From NCBI GenBank assembly GCA_027603945.1, contig JADIIU010000004.1:1-64000 (forward strand): a stretch of 64,000 nt of DNA, written 5' to 3'. Numbering within the stretch: position 1 is the first letter of the stretch; each line of letters begins with the position of its first letter. The DNA is from Terramyces sp. JEL0728. Taxonomy: Eukaryota; Chytridiomycota; Chytridiomycetes; Rhizophydiales; Terramycetaceae. The position numbers and the translations under genes were made by a program. Below the pieces are notes generated by a model, which was not told the DNA's origin, did not search any database, and saw only the letters and a list, made by a program, of their open reading frames with translations. This document shows, piece after piece, positions 22,753-33,572 of this stretch.

Positions 22753-23852
22753 ATGGCCCCAACGTAAGGAAACCACAAAAGTGGAGAGGGCAACAATCGA
22801 TCGGATTTGGGACTTGGAATTGATGAATATCCTGTCCTTAAAAACATTGGACGGCTGTAATTTGCATGCCGTTTGATTTCCATTTGACGAATGGAAGACT
22901 TGTTCACTGCGAATTCGCTTGAACGAAATGCATTGTTGGCTAATTCACTAATTATCTATTGAACAGTATTAACCATAGTGCTGCTACTAAAAGAGTTACT
23001 CCAGAATCTGTTTTGAAAAAGAGAAAGGCAGTTGAAAAGAACGCTGCTGAAAGAGTTGCCAAGGATATCGAAAGAAGAAAGGTAAGAGTGCGAAAAGGCG
23101 GGGTGATGACTCTTTTTTGATTAGCTAGCTTTGGCAATGTTGCTATCGTTAACCATCTTTCGGGACTGACCGTCGTTCATTCAAAAGAACTAGACTAACG
23201 ATAGGCAAACAAGGAAAAGAGAAAGGTCATCTTCAAGCGTGCTGAATCCTATGTTAAGGAATACCTCGCAAAAGAAAGAGATGAAGTTAGACTTACTCGT
23301 GAAGCCAAGGCTCAAAACTCCTTCTACGTCCCAGCTGAAGCTAAATTGGCTTTCGTTATGCGTATCAAGGGGTAAGACAGTCTCTAATTTAGTATCAACA
23401 AGATTGCTCCAAAGCCAAGAAAGATCCTTCAATTGCTCCGTCTTACCAAGATCAACTCTGGAACCTTTGTCCGTCTCAACAAGGCTACTCTCCAAATGTT
23501 GCAATGGGTTTCTCCATACATTGCATGGGGTTATCCAAACCTCAAGAATGTTCGTGAACTCATCTACAAGAGAGGTTTCGCCAAGGTTAACAAGCAAAGA
23601 ATCCCAATCACTGACAACTCTGTCATTGAAACTGCTCTTGGACAATACGGAATCATCTGTGTTGAAGATTTAGTTCACGAAATCTTCACCGTCGGACCAA
23701 ACTTCAAGCAAGCTAACGCTTTCTTGTGGGCTTTCCACCTTTCCAACCCAACCGGTGGATTCAAGGGCAAGAAGGTTCCTCACTTTATTGAAGGTGGTGA
23801 ATCTGGAAACAGAGAAGACCACATCAACGCTCTCATCCAAAAGATGCTTTAA
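22753..23852 (+). CDS. RPL7: 60S ribosomal protein L7 (uL30)
   Basis: Four exons, 246 residues. Exon 1 is only MAPT (22753-22763). Introns are 22764-22978 (215 nt), 23082-23204 (123 nt) and 23372-23392 (21 nt). The protein reads [71 protein letters not shown] and [20 protein letters not shown], all typical of RPL7. The first two introns are far longer than any other intron in the window. The second contains a box C/D snoRNA, as RPL7 introns also do in yeast. The promoter carries a TTAGGG element. Confidence 0.95.
23097..23174 (+). ncRNA. Intronic box C/D snoRNA in RPL7 intron 2
   Basis: Box C GTGATGA is at 23103-23109 and box D CTGA at 23166-23169. The flanks GGCGG (23097-23101) and CCGTC (23170-23174) can form the closing stem with one G-U pair. 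The 13 nt before box D (ACCATCTTTCGGG, 23152-23164) are complementary to the conserved large-subunit rRNA segment CCCGAAAGATGGT as I recall it from yeast and human 25S/28S. This makes it a likely 2'-O-methylation guide, close to the region served by U18 and U21. The exact target base is not assigned. Confidence 0.75.
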
Positions 23853-23946
23853 ATTCAGAAATAAATTGAGTTATTAGTACATAGACATTTTTCGTGTTTC
23901 AAACTCCGATAATTGTCAATTGAAATTAAAACAAGAAAAGTTTGCC

Positions 23947-26915
23947 ATGATTAGATATCTGCTGTGCTTTGCAGTTCAGGGGCAAACACAATGGTACTAT
24001 TTCTTTGATCCAGGGAATATGGAATTTCAATGCGATCGTATCCAGTTGCACAATCGAGCTGGATATCGCCTGGACAGCAGTACTATATAAATATCTGGAC
24101 ATCACACAATGGAATAAAGTGTGATTCCTGCACCTTATCAATCTACACTAATAACAGCAGTCCCGTCGTGATAGTCCCAACAACTCAACCAGTCCAATTT
24201 TCAGCCTCCCAAAACACTTCATACTACTCGCCAACGCAAAATCTATGGTCATTTCCAATCACCTTTGCCTCGTTCGGAATATTACATTTCAACATAACCT
24301 CAGTTTCGACTGTATATTTCAACTCTACAATACTAGAGTCGCGTTCATGTGAAGCTCGAGTAAACTGGCCAAGCAACTTTACAACCGCGGCACCTAGTGC
24401 AATCACCAGTATCAAAATCAATAGTGCGCCAGGTATAGAAACGCTATGGTCACTATACACCAACAACGGCCTGTACTTTTCAACAGACGAATACCGCACG
24501 CTATACCAACTATCGCTTAGTCTAGAGTCGATATTAGGTATATCTACCGACATTTGCACCGGGTCTGCAATTTCAACAGTCACCTATTCAGATTCGTACC
24601 TGACAACCAACAATATATACTTGGCTACAAATATAGGATTAGTATTGGGCTCATATGCTAACGGAACTACAAGCTGGTCACTTGTACTCAACAGATGTAT
24701 TAAAAAGATGGTTAGAGTTACACAACAAGGAATGGCAATGAATATCTGGAATCCCATCATTATTCTGGGGAATGGTCCTGATGCGGAAACTATTTGGTAT
24801 GCAAATGCGGGCAACTCTACTTTTGTTAAAGCGACCAGTGTTATAACGATATTTCCATCAGCAACTACTGTTCACACACTAGATCTTGTTTATTCATTCG
24901 TTCTTCAGTACCAATTTCGTGCTCTATTGATTGTTGATGGAACGTATTATCTTGCAGGCTACTCTACGCTTACCCAGACATGGGGTATTAGATTTAAATT
25001 CCCAAGTACGGTGAATCAAAGTATTTATCATCCTAACGCTAGTTACAAGTACTTTTGCTACTCCAGCAACTCCTATTTGGAACGACCTTGAGGGTTCGTT
25101 AAATACAGTTGGGTCTGCAAATGTTACTATTTCATTGACAAATCTGTATCTGCACAACTCGCCATCGCTGGATTTGTTTGTAACTGGAAATTGCATCTTG
25201 TACTCACCATCAATGGGTCAGTCCATGGTTTTGTTCAATACCTTTGCTAATACAACAGTTGCTACATTTGCGTCGCATTCTGCAGGCTCAGTTATTGCAG
25301 CCACCACAGATAATCGATACTATACAGGATACCTTGGAGTTGAATATACTGTCGAGATTCAAACCGCACAGCTAGGTGTGTCAGTTCCGTTTTACGGCGA
25401 TGATGGACAGCTAAACACGCTTTCACTCAGCAATGGCAATATTAACTTTCAACAGCTCAACTATTCCATAACCGACACTACAGTCCAATGTCCGTATACT
25501 GCAAAGTATTTTACTTTTGATTCGTTCGAAATGTATACGGTAATCCCGACGCAACCAACATACTTGCCAGAATCAATGTTCAAAACTATTAGTCTCCCCG
25601 AAACCATATTCTTGGACTATCAAGAAAAATTTGTTTTTCAAATGACAGTTGTTCCAACTAATTGGCACCAAGCAGATTCTTTTGGGATATACTTTCAAAT
25701 TAGCGACAACAACCTCATTAGTGTAGCCTCCACAAAAACATTGGACTATATTCGAAGCACGATTGTTTTTACTGTAACTAGTTATAATTTCTAGGTTGCA
25801 CTTGCTGATAATGGTGTTTTGGACAGACCGACAGCGATAATGATGTCTACATTTAGAATTGTGATTTTAAATGATAACTTTGCCTGTCATTCACCTTCCA
25901 GTGTACTTTTTGCTGATATTAGGAAGAATCACAGTCGATTTCGGTGTATTCTGGCTGTTCAGGCGGAATAAGCACAATTGTCAACACAACTACTTTTTCG
26001 GCATGCGCTGCAACCAACTATATGTATCCCTGCATTCCATTTCAGCAAAGTATTTGACATTAACATAGCCTTTTATCCAAACTTCTTGGTTTATGACTCA
26101 GTAACAGGTGAAAATAGCTCAATGATCTATGACTTTCAGCTGCAGCTGATTGGCGGTGGAAATTCTCCAAGCTCATTAACTGCATTTTCCACTGATCAAA
26201 TCCGAAACTTCAATCCAAATTCAAAGTTACCAAATTATAATTCGCTGGTTTACATCATCACAAACAATGATGCCACATCGGATTATACATTTACTGCTTC
26301 GGATATGTCTACTGGTATAAAGTAACTTTTGCTTAAGTTAGCTGGAAATGCAGGTCTGGATCTCCATGCCACAATACTCCACCAACAAGCTTTGGTTCAA
26401 CTGCAATTTACTATTTCACATTCAAAGTAACAACCTTCCCAACGGCCAGCAATATCGAAACCTATTGTAATCTGAATGCAAACATAACTGTTGGGCTTGT
26501 GCATATTCCAGCTTCGCTGGAGGTGCAGCTAATAGCAATAGCGGCATCAGCAGCAATTTGTTACTTTCTTGTTGGACTTTACTTTTGGTTCCATGAAGCA
26601 GCCACTCAAAGAGTCGAACCAAAAGAAAAGAACACTGTCAGATTCTTTAATATGGAAGTTGACGATCAATTCGAAAGGAAATCGTCCGTTAAGGTATTGG
26701 CTGAAGGTAGCAAGATAAACTTTACGATAAATGAAGAACCAGAGCCTGAAGAGCAGACTGATGTGCAGTTGAAAAATGGAGAGGAGGAAATGAGCGAAGC
26801 CGAATCTCCACAACTAGATGTACCTTCCGACTTGTCCGATGAAGAGGTATTTGGATCGCTACACGCACTAAACAAGATTGGTCTAAGTTTGTCAACATCA
26901 AAATTACACGATTAA
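23947..26915 (+). CDS. Type I membrane glycoprotein resembling CatSper auxiliary subunits (beta/gamma type)
   Basis: Seven exons, 948 residues. Introns are at 23994-24013, 25021-25042, 25774-25794, 25903-25922, 26050-26068 and 26322-26341. A signal peptide (MIRYLLCFAVQGQTQ) is followed by a long extracellular part with many N-glycosylation sequons and beta-rich segments. A Cys-bearing membrane-proximal part holds CSGGIS, FYPNFLVYDS and SPCH, then IYYFTFKV and YCNLNANITV. One membrane helix (LIAIAASAAICYFLVGLYFW) and an acidic 110-residue tail complete it. The membrane-proximal pattern resembles CATSPERB/G/E, accessory subunits of the flagellar calcium channel. The resemblance is by pattern, not alignment. 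Confidence 0.65.
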
Positions 26916-26941
26916 TAAAGGAGAAAATTGATTTAATCAAG

Positions 26942-28098
26942 TTAGCAACTGCCTCTGCAATCATCTAGGATAATGTCTTCAATATCACCCTCATAACCGG
27001 AAAACCAAGGTTTCTTTTTCACTGCAATTCTCCACCAGTTGCGATAAGCTTTAATCAAGGTATCAGCAGCAACTGGCGATTTCATTGAGTTTGCCCCGTA
27101 AGCTAAACGCCTCTGCTGACCTTTCAGCATTTCATAATCCTCCATTAGAACTTTGTAGTTCATATTTGTAAATATTTTGTCAAAAATCCAGCTGAGAATT
27201 GGTATTTGCAGGTATTTCTGCAGGAATGGAAATCTTTGAAGGATAATAAATCGACAGTTGCCTTTTGTGGTTGGTATAACATAAAACCCTTGTTCTGCAA
27301 ACGTATTTCTGACTCTGTTGCGAATTTTAAGTCCGATTGAAGTTGGAGGGAAAAATACAAACTCGTTGAATGGTTCGTTTTGAGCCAAAGGAGTGTCTAC
27401 TGTTCCCGAAACACTATCCGTAGAGTAATTCATCATCATCCGCATTGCGGTTGCTTTTGCTCTTTTTCCAATTGTGTTAATATGAGTGAATGGTAAATGT
27501 GAGGGGTCTAGAAAGTTTTCCATTAACAATGATGCATCAATATCCAAGTCAAAATATTCGATTCGTGGGGGGAAATCTAACTGAGGATATAGGTGATGGA
27601 ACTTTGGAGGAGGAACAGAGCTGGCATCTTCTGGATTACCGGGCCATATCCAAATATACCCTTCAGACTCAACCAAGGGATAATTTCTAGCTTTAGCATT
27701 TGCAGGGATATTTCGTCCTTCCAGCAAGCTAGGGACTTTTACTACCTTGCCTTCTGCGTCATACTGCCATCCATGGTACTTGCATTCCAGCCGTCCATTA
27801 GCTATCACTCCAACTGATAGAGGAGCTGATCTTGTATTACAAATATTTACCTGTGAACACACACGTCTGCAAGAGCGATAGCCTGAAGTGTCGCTGGGTC
27901 TCTGTATAAAACAATAGGATCGCCAAGTAAATGAAACCCTGTTGGTTTCTTTGATGTGATTTCGTGGACTGGAAATACAGGATACCATCCTTTTCGCATA
28001 TCAGTGGTGTCGACATAAAACTGCTTTCTTAAACCCTCTTGTTTGGCGGCTTCTGCAGCATCTCTTGTTTGTTCTGAGATGGTATCCTCTTGAAGCAT
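26942..28098 (-). CDS. Rieske non-haem oxygenase, pheophorbide a oxygenase/TIC55-like
   Basis: Two exons (intron 27831-27850, 20 nt), 378 residues. The Rieske 2Fe-2S motif C-x-H...C-x2-H is rebuilt across the intron: VCVHRSAPLSVG, then LECKYHGWQYD. The mononuclear iron site is likely in ENFLDPSHLPFTHINTIGKR. FDLDIDASLLMEN and the C-terminal helices match the plant/algal/cyanobacterial branch (PaO, PTC52, TIC55). Such enzymes are not a standard part of fungal genomes. A single hydrophobic segment near 27180-27240 (LQIPILSWIFDKIF) could anchor it. Its substrate here is unknown; a sterol desaturase (DAF-36/Neverland) role is an alternative. Confidence 0.85.
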
Positions 28099-28189
28099 TT
28101 GATTTGCGGTAAATTACCCGATACCCAATGCAGAACGCGAATAAAGCCACATTCAGACATTGGTTTATTAATATACATAGTATGTTCAA

Positions 28190-30871
28190 TTATTGATGAT
28201 CAGCGGCTCGCTGTTTGTTCCCGAAATGCACGAATACTCCTTCCCACCCAAAATGGCTCGCATCTCTCTGGTATTCTTTAATACATTCTGGATCTATATA
28301 ATTATTTTCACATTCAAGGGTTACTGTTGTAGTTCTGTACTTTTTCCAGCCGACCGACCCTCCTTCTTTACAAGCCTTGAGACCTTTTGCAGTCATTTTG
28401 TTGAAGCCTAATTGCCATCTTTTTACATGCCACAAGTCTCCTCTGGACCATCCTATTCCAAGATTTTGTCCAAATAGATCTCCAAACCCCATCCGTTCAA
28501 AAGCTACCGATCTAACGCCTTTAGCCAACCGAAGTGCTTTTAAAATCTTGGAGTCGTTGATTTTCATTCCTGACAGGTTCAATTTTGAAATATTTGAAGT
28601 TGGGAGCCACCCCATTAGGATATCTGCCAGCTCAGAGTCAATAGTATTGTACGATATGTCAAGGATTGAGAATCGATCGCCATCGATTGCTGTAAATATC
28701 GCATTAATGGATCTTGGGATTAATTTGCAGTTGGAAAGGTTCAACTCGATTCCTGATCTGGACATTGCCCATTGTGCCAAATACTGCAACGAAGTAGATG
28801 GCGCTGTACCTGATAGATCCAAATCTCTTATTTTTGTTTTAACTAGATTCTCCATCAGCTGTCTCATCCCAACATTTTGGATCGCATTATTTGAAAGTCC
28901 AAGTCGGTCTAGCTTGACAAAAAACCCAATGTATTGCGCCAATACCTTTACTGCCTCTGCATTTCTGATATCTTTCTCGAAAATTATTTTAGAGCATTCC
29001 AGTTTTTGCAATTTACTTGAGAGCGGCACTTTGGTCGACACTAAAGCAGCCAAAATCTGGATTAACCCTTGAGAAGTGATTAGAGTATTTGAAATATCTA
29101 ATTCCACCAGCGAGAGAAGCATTCCCCCAAGCTTGAATATTTCAGACAGCTTGCTTGCCCCTTCAATCCCCAAACAAAAGTTTTTCAGACACAATTTTGT
29201 AATATGCGGAAACAAGTATTCTGTTTGCATAATACTTAATGAATTGTAACGATTTGGATGGTTATATCCCGGTTTCTGTTTTACAAATGAAATTGATATG
29301 GGCAGCGCTTTTTGAACAATCACATCCGTTTTCTGCGGTTCTTCCTTGATGGGCCGATCCAAATATTCCGACAAACTGTTGATTCCCTGAATATTGAATC
29401 TGCTTTCCGGAACCATATGAACATGTTTTGGGTGCTCCCGCTGTATTTTGCTTGTTTTCGGTTTCGTCAATGTTGGGTTCAAACAAAATGGAGAAACATC
29501 ATCTATTATTTTTTCACACAGATCACTCGTAATTATGTTCAAATTAATTTCTATTGTTGGGAAGATGCTGGCCAGTGTTGTTAAAAGTGCAGCAAGACCT
29601 TCATTTATATGCGAGCAATTAATTGTAACCATTTTCAACATTAAACAATTTGAAAATACATTTTTCCAAAAATTCAAATCGAGCCTATCACATCCATGTT
29701 CTAAATAGATTACTAATTCATTCAGCTCGTTCCCTTCAAATTTCAATACTCTGAACAGCATTTTACGAGATATTGATGCGCCTTTAGCAATTTTTATCAA
29801 TATCTGACTGACATAGAATTCCAAGCACACTTTTTTTGCTAGGGATATGATTCCAGTCTGTAACGAAGGCACCAACCTTTCTGGCCATCTCGATTCAATA
29901 TTTCCCCATCCAAGCATAACTTTCCAAAACTTGTCCATCCAAACCGAAGTTACATCAACAGTTAGTTTCTCTACCGTATTGTTGATTCCTTTTGGAATTA
30001 AATCATGTTCAGCAACAACCAGCTCTCCGATACTAACCAATCTTAGTATACTTCTAATCAGCGGAGCAGGTATCCCTTCAATAGAATCAACACCTAATTA
30101 ACTAATAATTACGATGAAACTCTGCAGCCAGTTTATTTATGCACACATCCACCAGCTTGGCTAAATCAAGATACAGCGCAGTATCCATCAAATCCAAAAT
30201 AAGTTCACTCGGCACATCAAAGTTGCTAAACATGCTCGTATCCGCTTTGATAGATGTCAAATACGTCCGATTCAAATATTCGTGAATAGTATCAAAAATC
30301 CGAATACTTATTGTCGGAAATGCTAAACCGTGTGTATTTTCTATGAATTTTTCTAAATCAAAAGAAAATTACTGCTGCAATCGTGAATGTGCTTGACGGT
30401 TGCAGATTGAAACAAAATACATTCCGGTAGTACACGCTTTGTGCTATCTACGTGTATTCGGATCATTTTACATTCGCCCAAATTTGTTTGAACCATTTTC
30501 TCAATTCCAGTTCTCTGCAAGATTGTCCACTCGTGATCTTCTTCTTCTTCCTGGTCTGGAACGAGGCTTTCCAGTTGTTTCTTTGGCGGTATGTTCATTT
30601 TCATTGATGCCTCGATATATTGCCGATTGGCTTCCAAATCCACTGGGATTACCGTAGGATGGGCGATTTTAGGGAGTTGCTTCTTTGCTACAGGGTAATT
30701 TATGATTGATTTGTCTGATTTGGTGTGTGTCAAATTGAGTCCAATGTCAATGTTGTGACTGGTCTTCCAGTACTTTGACTTGCTTGACGTGTATTTCGCC
30801 TTGTCTTGCAACTGAGAAGGATTAAAATATTTTGCGATATTCAGAGGATTATTACCGAACCCCTTCTCCAT
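28190..30871 (-). CDS. BTB/Elongin-C-like domain fused to leucine-rich repeats
   Basis: Three exons (introns 30353-30372, 20 nt, and 30094-30112, 19 nt), 880 residues. A basic N-terminal region (about 1-125) precedes a Skp1/Elongin-C-like fold: MIRIHVDSTKRVLPECILFQ, TISIRIFDTIHEYLNRTYLT and SELILDLMDTALYLDLAKLV. A short helical segment with GIPAPLIRSIL recalls an F-box start. The rest is made of ribonuclease-inhibitor-type LRRs (KLDRLGLSNNAIQNVGMRQL, KIRDLDLSGTAPS, ISKLNLSGMKINDSKIL). This order suggests a cullin-RING adaptor that carries its own substrate-reading repeats. The fusion is seen after splicing; the function is inferred. Confidence 0.75.
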
Positions 30872-30919
30872 CTAAAATATAAAGTTAGATTTTGTATGAC
30901 GTTTTATTATCTCTGACTT

Positions 30920-32387
30920 TCAAAACCAAGTACAAATTAATATGAGCGTGTAAAATGATAGCGTAATTAAAATCATTTCTCCGTTTAGCAATAGCCAGAC
31001 TTTTCTAAATGGTTTTGTCTCGTGTGCTTTACTCGGGAGAATAGCTTTTCGAGAGGCTTTTTTGTAAGCGATATAAGTATTGTAAATAAGAGATATGACC
31101 AGCAGGACAATATACCACATATAAATATGTAACTGAGGCGGCAATGGACATGCCTTCAATTGGAATGATGGGGAGTCTGGAGACTTTGGAAGAGCAAAGT
31201 TGGGTTTCAGAGACATCACACCAAACCCGGGGTATATATTTCCTTGCAACCAAGAGAAAGTCGCCAGTGAATGCTATGTTAATAATTCGCTACCTCAAAT
31301 ACTTTAAAACTGCCTTGGTCATGAGTGTATTGGCAGTCGTCGTGGTCATCTCCGGAAACCACTAAACTTGGTTTTAGAATACCAAGTATTTCATTGGTAA
31401 GTTGGTGTTGAATCAAATCTGCTGTAAACTAAAAATTACTTTGATATTGATATCCTTTTCTATTCGTGATTGGTTTGAAATGCCTAATTGGCCCACAATC
31501 AGCATTTTCAGGTCTATATAATGGTACATGGGATATTAAAATCGTTTTCTCTGGATTCATGGTTGGATGGTCAAGGGATTTCAAAAACGCATAAGCCATC
31601 TGATATGGCTTGCCAGTCTTCTTTCCTGACAGCCCCATCGTATCTAGTGCGACTATCGAGTGATTTGCAATGTGTGTGACGCTGTTTAATTTCCCAAAGT
31701 GTTCCATGTATCTAGTGTATGCACGGGGGACAACTATGTAAACAAAAAACCATACTTGTTTCGCCAAACCCAATATCATGATTTCCTGCTACTCCTAGTG
31801 TCACCGTCTTTGGATTCCTTAATCGAAACACATGTCTGAACCGCGATAGCTCGTCGTAAAAACTAGGTGAGAAGAAACATACTCTTCGTCCTGCCACTGT
31901 CTACCTCCATCCATCAAATCCCCAACAAATATAACCACGCTAGGCTGCAAATAATACTGGAGCAAGTCAAAATTCCTTTTCATGTACACATCTGAATAAA
32001 ATTGTGTAAGATATAATAACAATCCCTGAATGAATAGCTAGTAACCTTATCCTGCTTATAAGAGTACGCATCCGTCAGTTGCGGATCAGCAATTACTAGT
32101 GCATTGACCTGTTTTGGTTTGTGTTTTGTTAGTGAGGGCCAAGAGCAAGTCCAAACATACAGCCGAATCTGCAATATTTCAAAAAAGAATAAATTCAGTA
32201 TCCAGACAAGTGCAAACAAATTGGTCTTGCGCATATTTTTGATATATCTCAACAGGAAATTGGCACTCTTTTTCACTAGTGAGAGCGATAGGAATATTGC
32301 CAACGTAAAGGAATCGTAAATAGCGCTGAAATCGCAAGTTGTAATTTTTCCATATATATGCTGTATGTGTTTTTGAAGCTTGTCCAT
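30920..32387 (-). CDS. CDC1: CDC1/MPPE1/TED1-type membrane metallophosphoesterase
   Basis: Six exons, 455 residues. Introns are at 32026-32045, 31863-31882, 31734-31755 (22 nt), 31422-31439 (18 nt) and 31274-31293. Metal-site blocks appear in order: VIADPQLTDAYSYKQDK, VVIFVGDLMDGGRQW, VAGNHDIGFG, LISHVPLYRPENADCGP and SGDDHDDC. WLQGNIYPGFGVMSL follows, then a C-terminal membrane helix. There is an N-terminal membrane helix near residue 50. This family removes ethanolamine phosphate from GPI anchors in the ER/Golgi. Its start codon is 33 bp from that of the divergent EIPR1 gene. Confidence 0.9.
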
Positions 32388-32420
32388 TTTCAAAAAAATT
32401 TGCAACTTTTCCCCAGACAA

Positions 32421-33508
32421 ATGAGCGTGTTTGGACTGCAAGAACCAGTAGATGGAAATTAAATTAGGCTCGCTGTCTAGTACCGCAGGTGGGAGAAACA
32501 GAGAAAAACAGATGGCTGGTAGGGACATATGCCAGAACAAATAACAAAATATACCTGATTGATTACAACGAAGATGACGACGAAGTAACAAGCACGGAAT
32601 TCAATCACAGCCCTAGAATTTCATTCATCGCGGCGGGTCCAAACAAGAATCTATTGGTAACAGGACATGATGAGATGGCGACATTATGGTCATTGAAAGA
32701 AGCCGAGTTGGAAAGCCTATCGCAATTGCCAGATAACTACAAAATAAAGGGATGTTCATGGTCCAACAATGGGAAACAAATCATTGGATACGGAAATGAA
32801 AATATAGAGCTTTATAATTTGGATAAATCAATGGCATTCCTTCAGCAACAGCAAAAAATTACTAGTCCGGAACAAGGTATAAATTCGGTTCTTTGGAATC
32901 CGCACGACGACAAATTAATAGGAATCGCAGCAAATACCTCAGTCTACGAATTAGATTTGCGAAGCGGACAGTACTTTTTGCTGATGTAGAAAATCTGCTG
33001 AAATACTTGACGCACATGAAGTGCTACTGCGCAATATTGACTATAATCTAAACAAACCATATCATCTGGCTTCCTGCGGGGATGATTGTATGGTTAGAAT
33101 CTGGGACACCCGAAATACATCCAAGAGCCTCCTAGAAATATCTGATCATACACACTGGTAGAATGTTCTAATACAGGGTATGGGGTGTATCATTCAATAA
33201 ATATCATGACCAGCTGCTACTCAGCTGCAGCTCAGACTGCCAGGTGAACCTGCAATCAGTAGTGTCAGTTTCATCTGCCCTGCTGCGCGAATCGGTGTTT
33301 TCTCCAGGCCAGGATGAAGAAAAGTACCTATTATTAATCTAGCAAAACTACCGACGGGCTTGTCCACTCGTTTGATCAGCATGAGCATTCAGTCTATAGT
33401 GCAGCTTGGAGTCCTGCAGATCCGTGGATTTTTGCTTCGGTTTCTTTTGATGGAAGGGTAGTTGTTAATTTTGTTCCGCCAGAACAAAAGTACAAGATTA
33501 TTTTATAA
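32421..33508 (+). CDS. EIPR1: EIPR1 (TSSC1) WD-repeat protein
   Basis: Five exons, 336 residues. Introns are at 32448-32467, 32971-32989, 33158-33176 and 33324-33342 (19-20 nt). The start MSVFGLQEPARCLVPQ is split by intron 1. Later blocks include LVTGHDEMATLWSL, VLWNPHDDKLIGIAA, HLASCGDDCMVRIWDTRN, then HTHWVWGVSF after splicing, DQLLLSCSSDC, and EHSVYSAAWSPADPWIFASV. This matches EIPR1, which links to the GARP and EARP tethering complexes in endosome-to-Golgi and recycling traffic. VPS45, the other endosome/Golgi fusion factor here, lies 19 kb away. Confidence 0.92.
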
Positions 33509-33572
33509 ATATTGCTTTCAGTTAAATTTACTTGGCTACGATAATCAACGGCCGCATAGAATTGTAAATACT

